A stretch of 64,000 nucleotides of DNA from Cybelea sp963824595 (GTDB lineage: Bacteria > Vulcanimicrobiota > Vulcanimicrobiia > Vulcanimicrobiales > Vulcanimicrobiaceae), in contig CAWGPY010000002.1 of NCBI GenBank assembly GCA_963824595.1, forward strand, positions 564,478 through 628,477. The letters run 5' to 3'. A program made the translations under genes and the position numbers. Below, piece by piece: positions 17,901 to 25,906 of the stretch. The notes under the pieces are model-generated. The model was given only the letters and a program-made list of their open reading frames with translations, was not told the origin of the DNA and did no database searches. Position 1 is the first letter of the stretch; each line of letters opens with the position of its first letter.

Positions 17901-18350
17901 CTGAACTTCATGCCGGCCGTCGGGCTGTATTTCGTGGCGCGCCAGCCGCAGGCGGGGCAGGAGATGTTCCGCGTGTACAAGCTGCCGGCGGCGCCGCCGA
18001 AGGACGCGTTCGAGGTGCGCACCTCGACGTCGTGCACGGGCTCGGTGCAGAATCTCGCGACGCAGTCGCTCGGCGAGCTCCGCGCGCACTTCGCAAGCAA
18101 CGCCGCGACGCCGAGCTGGACGATCGCGCCGCACACGGCCAAGGCGGGAACGTGGTACGAACTCGAGCCGGGCGATCCCACCGTGATTCCGGCGCTCTTG
18201 GTGTGCGGGCGGGTAGCCGCGGCGTCGAACGACGAGCTGGAGCAGAAGGGCTATGGCGGCGTGCCGGTGCCGGAGCTCAACTACGCGCCGAGCCTGGGAT
18301 TGTATCTGATCCGCCCGGCGCCGCGCCCGTCGCCGTCGGCGTCGCCCTAG
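14988..18350 (+). CDS. TonB-dependent receptor with C-terminal extension
   Basis: The 1120-residue protein has a signal peptide (residues 1-26), then a carboxypeptidase-regulatory-like beta sandwich (about 30-110). A TonB plug follows (LNKLSGVSVSTSG ... LEGHDPSQTQLTLDGIPL ... GGLGGAVNF), then a large beta-barrel ending near residue 810 (PRTYSITYSARFGQG). Barrels of this type normally end there. Here a Gly-rich linker (about 817-848) leads to a further 270-residue domain with two similar repeats (LNFMPAVGLYFVARQ and LNYAPSLGLYLIRPA). The receptor should import a bulky ligand across the outer membrane using TonB energy. The extra domain is unexplained. The stop overlaps the convergent gene at a shared CTAG. 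Confidence 0.88.
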   Translation: MLGRRSAAAALSLLVMLAALTPGAVAQSDTGEIDIVVVDTTTKQPLELARVLLEGPVITSEITGKNGKVTFTDVPDGIYRARIVRRGYTALTSAAFEVLDGRVVTVNFALAMDTGGLKVIGQVTAKASATISSTSIDANSSQRRLSTDLADALNKLSGVSVSTSGDDSDSTQTISLEGHDPSQTQLTLDGIPLNAPGSAGNLGGFATDLFQGASVHQGPSLGGLGGAVNFSTLQPTLSWNTQMQLSAGSNGRYNYSVAETGSAGKLGIAVQTVNRLYPSLADGDLYLDASGLDYVHDGDSTIFGNMLTARYEFGDSNSLSGLFMNSTRNTNIVCLRYNGDPATTLPCGYGPNNTNSSNLQLYALTDNALLGATQLQTSIFSMDASNLLDQLDRYVNGLPSPSGFSGDTRSTGYSVNATLPAKQRHTISIQAYGTSSQFSTTPLTPQVAQFYTGSETTQYDVLQATDTIHSSDKLTLATSAGVSTATGNSGLSEIASVGATWRPTSRDSYGASFALGGAAATQGRLQVLSDPASLRFDCAGKVAYGNAPGQQPQNSSSNSMRVSYTHQLHGGNVSLTLYRQVQNGVLLPVYVNGVVLNGLGEFPAGYLDEIAQVYNSPAGCNTPPGTPFTAQQLYFQTPVAGISRLYQGAEITGYLTVGNLVIQPYYNLTGAQANSSSYIFDNPWSITIPGQQLPNVPLEKAGLVLDYKSPHSIFEWLADAQHVGSNNPNNLPAYTTYDAGVTAQLTRGTLTFAATNITNTYGGVFASPANAVPFTTAGGYLIPNIARPLSPRTYSITYSARFGQGTSSQTATAFRPRGGGGLFGRGGGEPGGGGPGGGPGGGGRGFGSLFSPLPQTPPADPFVVGANAAACSADNAAKARPLADELKAFVAKIEAARTAAGYPATMAAPVLPDATVTYHGLGTTYALAITPKGTARLRSLAGCLTLHIARADDVTQRKLFAPSSPLFFVPQLNFMPAVGLYFVARQPQAGQEMFRVYKLPAAPPKDAFEVRTSTSCTGSVQNLATQSLGELRAHFASNAATPSWTIAPHTAKAGTWYELEPGDPTVIPALLVCGRVAAASNDELEQKGYGGVPVPELNYAPSLGLYLIRPAPRPSPSASP

Positions 18351-18862
18351 ACCTCGGGCGAACGTCCCGCGGCGCGCGCCCGCTCGACCATCTCGCGCAT
18401 GCGCGGGTGCTCGCCGCGAATCGTCGCCGCCCACTGCTCGAACCGCGGCACCGGGCGCCCCGTGCGGAAGAGGAAGTACCAGACGTTCATGTCGCCCATC
18501 AGCGCGAAGCGCCGCTTGAGATCCTTCGCGAGCTCGGGATACGACGCGAACGACGCGAGGTACGCCGCGACGCCGCCGCACTCGCGATCCGCGCGCAGCA
18601 GCTCCCGCGCGTTGGCGATCGTCGCGCGAATCTTGCGCGGCATGCGCAGGATTCCCGGGGTTGCGAGCACCCGCTCGACGTCAACGTCGTCGTACGCGGC
18701 GACGACCGCGGGGTCGAAGCTCGCGAACGCTTCGCGGTACGCATCCCACGGCGCCGCGATCTGTTTCCAGCTCACGCCGGCCTGGAAAACGGCCCGCGTC
18801 ATCACCTCGAAATAGTCGGCGAGCGCGGCGGGCTCGATCACGTCGGGGATGGTCTCGGCCAC
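18347..18862 (-). CDS. DNA-3-methyladenine glycosylase I (Tag)-like protein
   Basis: The 171-residue protein matches the Tag fold: FEVMTRAVFQAGVSWKQI, then AYREAFASFDPAVVAAYDDVDVERVL, then KIRATIANARELL, the order seen in 3-methyladenine DNA glycosylase I. Tag enzymes excise alkylated adenine to start base-excision repair. This copy is slightly shorter than classical Tag, lacks the N-terminal Cys-x-Trp zinc region, and has no His zinc ligands at the C-terminus. Some changed specificity or a non-catalytic role is therefore possible. The start is a GTG with AAGGAG six bases upstream. Confidence 0.7.
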   Translation of the reverse strand: MAETIPDVIEPAALADYFEVMTRAVFQAGVSWKQIAAPWDAYREAFASFDPAVVAAYDDVDVERVLATPGILRMPRKIRATIANARELLRADRECGGVAAYLASFASYPELAKDLKRRFALMGDMNVWYFLFRTGRPVPRFEQWAATIRGEHPRMREMVERARAAGRSPEV

Positions 18863-18963
18863 GGCGGCTCCTTCGGCAGGGACCGGCCCGGCTCAGGTCG
18901 CAGAAGCGGGTCACGGTGCTGCTGTTACCCTACCCCGGCAGAGTCTAAGGAGTTTCTCGTTTC

Positions 18964-19284
18964 GTGTACGTAGATGAAATGCTCAACTGTGTGGACTGCG
19001 GACGCCAGTTCGTCTTCAGTTCGGGCGAACAACGTTTTTACGAGGAAAAGGGCTTCCAGAACAAGCCCAACCGCTGCCCCGATTGCCGTCAGGCGCGAAA
19101 GCAGATGCGATCGAACGGCGGGGGCGGGGGCGGGGGCGCCGGCGAACGGACGGGCCGTCCTCGGGAGATGTTCGCCGCAACGTGCAGTCAATGCGGCGGC
19201 GTCGCCGAGGTTCCGTTCAATCCGCGCGGCGATAAGCCGGTCTACTGCCGGGATTGCTTCGCCTCGCGGCCGTCATATCGCTGA
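18964..19284 (+). CDS. Small zinc-ribbon protein
   Basis: The 106-residue protein has four CxxC-type knuckles: CVDC near residue 9, CPDC near 38, CSQC near 74 and CRDC near 94. A Gly-rich linker separates the two pairs. The first half (LNCVDCGRQFVFSSGEQRFY) is the widespread bacterial zinc-ribbon family of unknown function. The GTG start is preceded by AAGGAG 11 bases upstream; an internal ATG four codons later is possible. It probably binds two zinc ions in the cytoplasm and may bind nucleic acid or act as a redox-sensitive adaptor. Confidence 0.8.
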   Translation: MYVDEMLNCVDCGRQFVFSSGEQRFYEEKGFQNKPNRCPDCRQARKQMRSNGGGGGGGAGERTGRPREMFAATCSQCGGVAEVPFNPRGDKPVYCRDCFASRPSYR

Positions 19285-20828
19285 CCGCGCAAGACTCGTC
19301 AACACCTAAGAGCTCGTACGACGCCGTCATCATCGGCGCCGGCCACAACGGCTTGGCGTGCGCCGCGCTGTTGGCGAAAGCGGGGCGTTCCGTCGCCGTC
19401 TTCGAGCGGCGCCCGGTGGTCGGCGGCGCGGCCGTCAGCGAGACCGACGTGTGGCGCGGCTACACGCTCTCGACGGCGTCGTACGTGTGCAGCCTGCTCG
19501 ATCCGTGGCTGGTCGAAGAGCTCGAGCTGCGCGACCGCGGGCTCTCGTATTACCGCAAGGATCCGTATGCGTTCACGCCGCTGCTCGACGGCCGCTCGCT
19601 GCTGCTGAGCACCGACCGCGCGCACAACGCGCGCGAGATCGGGGCGTTCGATCCGCGCGACGTCGGCGGGTTCGAATCGTACGTCGAATGCACCGACCGC
19701 CTGGGCGCGGCGCTGTTCGACTCGTTCTCCGACGCCGATCCGCGCTTCGACCGTTTCGACCCCCGCACGCAGGCGCTGCTGCGCGGCTCGGCCGCCGACA
19801 TCGTCGAGGCGCACGTCTCGACGCCGGTGCTGCAGGCCGAGCTCGTGAACGACGGGCTGATCGGCACCTACCTGGGTCCGCGCGGCCCGGGCACGGGTTA
19901 CGTACTGGCGCACCATCTCGCGGGCCGGCTGCTCGGAGCGCAGGGCGCGTGGGCGTACGTGCGCGGCGGCATGGGCTGGGTGTCGCAGTCGCTGGCCTCC
20001 GCGGCGATCCTCTACGGCGCCGAGATCTTCTCCGACGCGACCGTCACGAAGGTGATCGTCGAAGGCGATCGCGCGTGCGGCATCGAGGTGGACGGGCACG
20101 TGGTGCGCGCGCGCGCCGTCGCGTCGAACGCGCATCCGCGCACGACGTTCCTCGACCTGCTCGATCGCTGGCTGCTCGACGCGCCGTTCGTCGCCAAGGT
20201 GGAGTCGTGGAAGACGACGGGGCCGTCGCTGAAGCTGAACCTCGCGCTGGGCGAGCTGCCGAACTTTACGGCGCGTCCGGGAAGCAATCCGCAGCCGCAC
20301 CATCACGCGACGATCCACGTCGCGCCGTCCATCAACTATCTCGAGAAGGCGTACGCCGACGCCCGCAACGGCGGCGAGAGCGAGGAGCCGCTGATCGAGT
20401 GCTTCCTGCAGACGCCCACGGATCCGTCGCTGGCGCCGGCGGGCAAGCACGTGCTGTCAATCTTCGCGCAGTATTTTCCGTACGACCGGCCCGACGGCTG
20501 GTCGAGCGCGCGGCGCGACGCGGCCGCGGACAAGATCGTAAGCATCCTCGCGCGCTACGCGCCCAACCTGCCCAACGCGATCGAGCATCGGCAGGTCGTC
20601 GCGGCGCCGGATCTCGAGGAGCGCTTCGGTCTCGCCGGGGGGCACATCTTCCACGGCGAGCTGCTGCCGGGACAGATCTACGAGAACCGCTTCGCGACGC
20701 GCACGCCGGTGCCGAACCTCTATCTCTGCGGGTCGGGCGCGCATCCGGGCGGCTGCGTGAGCGGCTTCCCGGGCAAACGCGCCGCGCGAGCGATTCTCGA
20801 CGACCTCGCCAAGGGGCAAGCAGACTAG
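19254..20828 (+). CDS. Phytoene desaturase-like FAD-dependent oxidoreductase
   Basis: The protein of up to 524 residues has an N-terminal dinucleotide-binding motif (VIIGAGHNGLACAALLAKAGRSVAVFE). It also has the C-terminal flavin contact of the CrtI/PYROXD2 group (LYLCGSGAHPGGCVSGFPGKRAA). This family performs FAD-dependent dehydrogenations, with carotenoid precursors in the best-known members, but many relatives have unknown substrates. The start is unclear: TTG 19254 overlaps the zinc-ribbon gene by 31 bases, and no ATG or GTG lies just before the conserved motif. There are no carotenoid genes nearby, so a carotenoid role is not supported. Confidence 0.82.
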   Translation: MLRLAAVISLTAQDSSTPKSSYDAVIIGAGHNGLACAALLAKAGRSVAVFERRPVVGGAAVSETDVWRGYTLSTASYVCSLLDPWLVEELELRDRGLSYYRKDPYAFTPLLDGRSLLLSTDRAHNAREIGAFDPRDVGGFESYVECTDRLGAALFDSFSDADPRFDRFDPRTQALLRGSAADIVEAHVSTPVLQAELVNDGLIGTYLGPRGPGTGYVLAHHLAGRLLGAQGAWAYVRGGMGWVSQSLASAAILYGAEIFSDATVTKVIVEGDRACGIEVDGHVVRARAVASNAHPRTTFLDLLDRWLLDAPFVAKVESWKTTGPSLKLNLALGELPNFTARPGSNPQPHHHATIHVAPSINYLEKAYADARNGGESEEPLIECFLQTPTDPSLAPAGKHVLSIFAQYFPYDRPDGWSSARRDAAADKIVSILARYAPNLPNAIEHRQVVAAPDLEERFGLAGGHIFHGELLPGQIYENRFATRTPVPNLYLCGSGAHPGGCVSGFPGKRAARAILDDLAKGQAD

Positions 20829-20846
20829 CCAAGCGAAAACCTGGTC

Positions 20847-22307
20847 ATGGCCGACATATTCATCAGCTACGCTCACCGTGACAACGCCAGGCTGAGCGAC
20901 GAGCAGTATGGATGGGTCGACCGGTTCCATGAGGCGCTGGAAATGCGTCTGTCCACATTGTGGGGCCATCACGCCGACATCTGGCGCGATTTCAAGACGC
21001 AGGGCAACGACGTTTTGACGCCGACGATTGAGACGAGCGTCGCGCAGTCCTCAATCCTGGTCTCCGTCCTTTCGCCCGGATACATGCACTCGCCGTGGTG
21101 CACTAAGGAACTGGGCCTCTTCTGCGAGGCCGCAGAGAGGTCAGGGGGCCTGCACGTGGGGACGCGCTCGCGCGTCGTCAAGGTGATCAAGATGCCGATC
21201 GAGCGCAGCGTCGAAGCCGCGTACCGGGCGTTGGCGGAGTCCATAGGCTATCCGTTTTACCGGCTCGACGAACGCGGAATGCCGTGGGAGTTCGACGCAC
21301 GATTCGGCGAGCATGCGCGCCAACAGTTTCTCGCAAAGGTCAACGAACTCGCGTACGACATTTGTGCAATGCTCGAGGCTATCACCGGCAAGACTAGCGG
21401 CCGCACGCTCGTGGCGCCGCCGAGCGGCGCCACGGTGTATCTGGCTGAGACAACGTCCGATCTTGCTCCGTTTGCCGAACAACTGCGGCGCGAGCTCGGG
21501 CAGCACGGTCACATAGTATTGCCGGAGGCCGACTTAGGCCACGCCCCCGACTATGCGGAGCATGTTTCGCGCAACCTTAAACACGCCGTCCTCGCGATTC
21601 ATCCCATCGGCCGATCATACGGCGTAGTGCCTGAAGGCTACAATCAGTCAATCCTCGAGCTCCAATACGATCTTGCCGGTGCGGAGTCGAACCGCCGGCC
21701 CGAGCTGATCCGTATTCCCTGGATGCTGCCGGGCAACGCCGGCAGCGACGAGCGTTCCGCAGCATTCGTCGCTCGCCTGCAGAACGATCCGCGCCTGCTC
21801 ATTACGTCGTTGGATAACTTAAAGACGACCGTGGCCGATCAGCTCGCTGCTCGTAAACAGCCGGCGGCGCGGGCGCCTCGAACGCACTCGACGTCCGTCT
21901 ACGTGGTGAGCACCCAATGCGATGCCGACGCGGCGCGACCATGCGAGGACGCGCTGTTCCTCGTGGGCTGCGAGGTCGTGAGGTCGTTGGTCGAGGGATC
22001 GGAAACCGATCTGCGAACGGATCACGAGGAAAATTTAAAAACCTGCGACGCGATTCTGATCTACTACGGCAACGCCGCCGAGTTCTGGCTGCGCACGAAG
22101 CTGCGCGACCTGCAGAAGGCGTTCGGCTACGGGCGCGAGCGCCCGTTTACGGCCGCCGCCGTCTTGCTTGGCGGTCCCGATCGGCCCGACAAACGGCAGT
22201 TCCGCAGCAACGAGGTTCTCGTACTCGATGCGCTCGCCGGTTTCGAGCCCGCCGTGCTCGAGCCGTTTCTCGAACGATTGGACCGCCCAAAAACCGAGGC
22301 TTCGTGA
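20847..22307 (+). CDS. Triple TIR-like domain protein
   Basis: This 486-residue protein opens with a canonical TIR domain: MADIFISYAHRDN, a middle SILVSVLSPGYMHSPWCTKEL, and Glu88 in the position of the NADase catalytic glutamate. Two further segments repeat the TIR-like beta-alpha pattern. Residues about 190-330 run from TVYLAETTSDLAPFAEQL through LAIHPIGRSYG, and about 350-480 from SVYVVSTQCDADAARPCEDA through AILIYYGN. The third lacks the catalytic Glu context. TIR domains consume NAD+ or make cyclic-ADP-ribose-type signals and also mediate assembly. The stop overlaps the GTG of the nSTAND gene, so the two are translationally coupled. Confidence 0.85.
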   Translation: MADIFISYAHRDNARLSDEQYGWVDRFHEALEMRLSTLWGHHADIWRDFKTQGNDVLTPTIETSVAQSSILVSVLSPGYMHSPWCTKELGLFCEAAERSGGLHVGTRSRVVKVIKMPIERSVEAAYRALAESIGYPFYRLDERGMPWEFDARFGEHARQQFLAKVNELAYDICAMLEAITGKTSGRTLVAPPSGATVYLAETTSDLAPFAEQLRRELGQHGHIVLPEADLGHAPDYAEHVSRNLKHAVLAIHPIGRSYGVVPEGYNQSILELQYDLAGAESNRRPELIRIPWMLPGNAGSDERSAAFVARLQNDPRLLITSLDNLKTTVADQLAARKQPAARAPRTHSTSVYVVSTQCDADAARPCEDALFLVGCEVVRSLVEGSETDLRTDHEENLKTCDAILIYYGNAAEFWLRTKLRDLQKAFGYGRERPFTAAAVLLGGPDRPDKRQFRSNEVLVLDALAGFEPAVLEPFLERLDRPKTEAS

Positions 22308-25300
22308 ACGGCGGCGGAAGATTCTCGGGGAATCCGTTTCCCGGACTCCGCCCTTTCGAATCCGACGAGGAGCACCTTTTCTTCGGGCGGGAAGCACAAG
22401 TTGACGAGCTCCTAGCGCATCTGCGCCGGACGCGGTTCGTTGCAGTCGTCGGTGCATCGGGAAGCGGGAAATCGTCGCTCGTGCGAGCGGGACTGCTGCC
22501 CGCCCTGCACGGCGGCTTTATGAGCGCGTCCGTCCCGCGCTGGTACGTTGCGGTCATGCGTCCGGGGCGCACCCCGATCGCCAGTTTGGCAAACGCCTTG
22601 TACGATAGTGGAGCGCTGGGCGTCGGCTCAGGCGATCCCGGCCTTCGCATCGGCCTCGTGCGCGCGGTCCTCGAGCGCGGCGCCTTGGGTCTCGTCGAGG
22701 TCGTCGCCGACGCCCGACTCGCACCCCGTGAGAGCTTGCTCGTGGTCGTCGATCAATTTGAGGAGCTGTTTAGATTCAAGGCAAAAGACGCGGTGGCGTT
22801 CGTCAAGCTGCTGCTCGCCGCGATCGCGCAAACCCAGTACCCAATCTACGTCGTGATGACCATGCGCTCCGATTTTCTCGGCGATGTTTCGCAGTTCCGA
22901 GCGCTGCCCGAAGCGATCAGCGAATCGCTCTTCCTCGTACCGCGCTTGACCCGCTTGCAGCTTCAGAGAGCCATCGAGGGGCCGATTCGGGTCGCCGGCG
23001 GAACAATCGCACCTCGCCTGACGAACCGCCTGCTCAACGATCTCGAAGACGACGCCGACCAGCTTCCGGTGCTTCAGCACGCGCTCATGCGAACGTGGGA
23101 TGCACACGCCGTCAGTCGCGGCTCCGCAGCGCTCGACATCGAAGACCTTGAAGGCATCGGAGCGCTTTCGCAGGCGCTTTCGCTCCATGGCGACGAGGTT
23201 TTTGCCGGCTTGCGAACGGACCGGTTGCGCGACGTTGCGGAAAAAGTCTTCAAGTGTCTGACCGATAGGGGGGAGGATAATCGGGGCGTTCGTCGCCCGA
23301 CGCGCTTTGCCGATGTCTGCGCGATCGTCGACGCGGTTCCGCCGGAGGTCGGCGAAGTCGTCGAGGCATTCCGCGCGCCCGGCTGTTCGTTTCTCATGCC
23401 CCCGCCGGCCGTATCCGTCAACGACGACACGGTGTTAGATATCTCCCACGAGAGCCTCATGCGCATTTGGAAGCGGTTGCAGCGCTGGGTCGAGGAGGAG
23501 GCGCAAAGCGCTCAAATCTACCGGCGACTGGCTAACGCCGCGCAGCTCTATTTCGAAGGGAAGGCCGCACTGTGGCGCGACCCCGACCTTCAGATCGCCG
23601 CCAACTGGCGCGATGACAATCATCCCACGGAAGCGTGGGGCGAGCGCATCGCGGGCGGATTCCAGCACGCCATGACCTTTCTAGAGGCGAGTCTCTCGGA
23701 CCGCGCACGCACGCGCAGCGAGCGAGCTTCGCGTTTACGAGTATCGCTTGCCGCTCTGGCGCTGGTCGCCCTCGCGCTTGCCGGACTGTCGGCTGTTGCG
23801 TTTTCGCAATGGCGAATTGCAGACGCAAGTCTTCGCGTCGAGCGCGCCGAGCGGTTAGCCGATCTTAGCGTGCAGGAGTCGGCGCGCGGCGCGACCCCTG
23901 CGCTTCTAGCTGCCGATGCTTACGCCACGATGAAGACGCCGCGGACCGCAGGCGCAATGCTTGAACATTTGATGCGGCTTCAAATGCTGCGCGGTGCGGC
24001 GATCGGCTCGGTTACCGGTGAAGCGTTTGCGCGACGCGGGCAGCTGCTGGCTGCGACGACGAGCTCGAACGGGGGTTCGCCGGAGCTGGTTGTCTTCGAT
24101 GCGTTGAATCTTGCAGTAGTGGCCCACGGTCCGCTGGATGTACGCGGCGTGACCAAGTTCTGCGCTTCTCCCGATGCAGCGTGGCTTGCAGCCACCGACG
24201 GGCATTCGATCTTCCTCTACGACGGCATCGAGCGTGGGCCACCCCAGCTGACGGGATCGTGGGACGCGGGAGGCGTGGATGCAATGGCGTGTCTCGCGCG
24301 TAGGCGTGCCGTGATCGTCGCTGGAGCGGCCAGCGGCCTGCGTGTCCTCGACTTTGGGACGGCGGACCAGCGAAGATTGGCGGCGCCTCCATCGGAGCGG
24401 GTTGCGGCGATCGTCGCCTCGCCGTTCGGGCGGTTCGTGGCGGTTTCGTCGTTTGGCTCGGGCGCGTCGCACGTAGACTTCTATGATCTACGGTTCCCGG
24501 GAAACCCGCCGGTCTCGCGAACGGGGTGTAGTCGTCGTTGCGGTAAAGTCGCCTTCAGTCCAGACGAACAGCGCGCGGCGTGGACGGACGGCGAGACGGT
24601 CCGCTCCTTGGTTACATCGTCGCCCACAACGGTAGAGTCGACGCCCTGTCGTTGCGTGGGCGCCGCCGTCGTGTACGGCGCCGACGGATCGGGCCCTCAC
24701 GTGGTCTCGGGGGCCGGGGTCGCGCCGGTCTATGACGTGAGTACGGAAACGTATGTAACGCACGATGGTCGCGGCATCGCCGAACATGCGTTGGATGGTG
24801 CGGTTGCTCCGGCGTTGGGTCTGCAGAAGGCGCCGACGTGGCCGGGATCCTTCGCGAGCATTGGAAGCGCGCTCGTATTGGCTGGAACGAGCGGGCTACA
24901 CGTTTACGATTTGACCCGGTATCGGAGCCAACTGACTACGGGCGGCGATGTGAGCGGTGTGGTACGTATCTCCGACCCCGGCGACGGCATTCATGCCGTT
25001 GCGTTAAATTACCGCACCGGCAAGGCACGAATCTACACGGTCCGATCAACGGTGAGCGTAACCGGCGATTTCCGCGTCCACTCGGCCTCGGCTACGCGCG
25101 GCTCGTTCGCCGATGAACCGGAGATCGGCTACAATCCTGCGGAACAGACGCTTACCGAAGCGTCGGCGGACGGCATTTCTCGATACGCCGCGAGCGGGCG
25201 AGAAATCGCACGAACTCCTTGGAGCGAGATCGCAGCCGCGGCGACGCTGCCGACCTGGTACCCGGCAGTGCCATACCTCTTATCTTCGCGCGGATCGTAC

Positions 25301-25906
25301 GTTGGATTGGCGCCACCGCAGATAAGCGAGCTGCTGCCCGGTGCCGTCACATCGATGGTCGCGCTCGTCTCGACAAACGGCGGCCTGGTGGCGCGTTTTG
25401 CCTCGGCCCCGAACGTTTCTATCGATCAACGGTATGCGACGGGTGTCCTAGCCAGCGACCCCGACACCGCATTTGGCGTCTACCGTTTGCAGCGGGTAGA
25501 GCGTCAGCCCGGCGTCGATCTTCCAGAGACCCGGATGGCGGCGATCTCGCCGGACGCGGCAACAATCGCGTACGCGACGGGCACCGATCCGCGAACCGTC
25601 ACGGGTGTGGCGCTCTTCAACGTAGCATCAAACGCCCGTGTCGGGCCCGCGATCCCGGGACCGCGGACGGCGAGATCTATCGAAAATATTTCGTTTTCCG
25701 ATGATGCGCGCTACCTGTTGGTGACGTACGACATGGAATCTGCGCGCCGGGCACTGGTCGTCTACTCGATCGATCCGGCGGACTGGGAACGGATACTGTG
25801 CTTATGGGCCGGCGCGCAACTGGAGCGCACGCAGCGCACAAGTGCGGAACACGGTATCCAGACGACTGATGCCTGCACAAGGTACGCGGCGGAGATGGCG
25901 CCATAG
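22304..25906 (+). CDS. nSTAND1-type NTPase with transmembrane helix and beta-propeller
   Basis: The 1200-residue protein starts with NPFPGLRPFESDEEHLFFGR, the characteristic entry to nSTAND1 NTPases. Walker A follows (VGASGSGKSS, Lys56), then Walker B (LLVVVDQFEEL, Asp150), a helical winged-helix-like region and an ISHESLMRIWKRL segment. A transmembrane helix lies at about residues 478-501. The remaining 700 residues form irregular beta repeats typical of WD40-like propellers. STAND NTPases are switch proteins that sense a trigger through their repeats and recruit effectors. Here the TIR protein encoded just upstream is the likely effector partner. The GTG start overlaps the TIR stop. Confidence 0.85.
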   Translation: MNGGGRFSGNPFPGLRPFESDEEHLFFGREAQVDELLAHLRRTRFVAVVGASGSGKSSLVRAGLLPALHGGFMSASVPRWYVAVMRPGRTPIASLANALYDSGALGVGSGDPGLRIGLVRAVLERGALGLVEVVADARLAPRESLLVVVDQFEELFRFKAKDAVAFVKLLLAAIAQTQYPIYVVMTMRSDFLGDVSQFRALPEAISESLFLVPRLTRLQLQRAIEGPIRVAGGTIAPRLTNRLLNDLEDDADQLPVLQHALMRTWDAHAVSRGSAALDIEDLEGIGALSQALSLHGDEVFAGLRTDRLRDVAEKVFKCLTDRGEDNRGVRRPTRFADVCAIVDAVPPEVGEVVEAFRAPGCSFLMPPPAVSVNDDTVLDISHESLMRIWKRLQRWVEEEAQSAQIYRRLANAAQLYFEGKAALWRDPDLQIAANWRDDNHPTEAWGERIAGGFQHAMTFLEASLSDRARTRSERASRLRVSLAALALVALALAGLSAVAFSQWRIADASLRVERAERLADLSVQESARGATPALLAADAYATMKTPRTAGAMLEHLMRLQMLRGAAIGSVTGEAFARRGQLLAATTSSNGGSPELVVFDALNLAVVAHGPLDVRGVTKFCASPDAAWLAATDGHSIFLYDGIERGPPQLTGSWDAGGVDAMACLARRRAVIVAGAASGLRVLDFGTADQRRLAAPPSERVAAIVASPFGRFVAVSSFGSGASHVDFYDLRFPGNPPVSRTGCSRRCGKVAFSPDEQRAAWTDGETVRSLVTSSPTTVESTPCRCVGAAVVYGADGSGPHVVSGAGVAPVYDVSTETYVTHDGRGIAEHALDGAVAPALGLQKAPTWPGSFASIGSALVLAGTSGLHVYDLTRYRSQLTTGGDVSGVVRISDPGDGIHAVALNYRTGKARIYTVRSTVSVTGDFRVHSASATRGSFADEPEIGYNPAEQTLTEASADGISRYAASGREIARTPWSEIAAAATLPTWYPAVPYLLSSRGSYVGLAPPQISELLPGAVTSMVALVSTNGGLVARFASAPNVSIDQRYATGVLASDPDTAFGVYRLQRVERQPGVDLPETRMAAISPDAATIAYATGTDPRTVTGVALFNVASNARVGPAIPGPRTARSIENISFSDDARYLLVTYDMESARRALVVYSIDPADWERILCLWAGAQLERTQRTSAEHGIQTTDACTRYAAEMAP

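Noticed and set aside
15045..18581. A frame of more than 1,100 codons on the minus strand, antisense to the TonB receptor.
   Set aside because: It is very rich in Arg, Ala and Gly, shows no domain, and mirrors the codon bias of the real gene on the other strand. Such long antisense frames are expected at this GC content.
19254..20828. Carotenoid pathway membership of the CrtI-like oxidoreductase.
   Set aside because: No phytoene synthase, cyclase or other carotenoid gene is nearby, and the PYROXD2-type relatives have other substrates.
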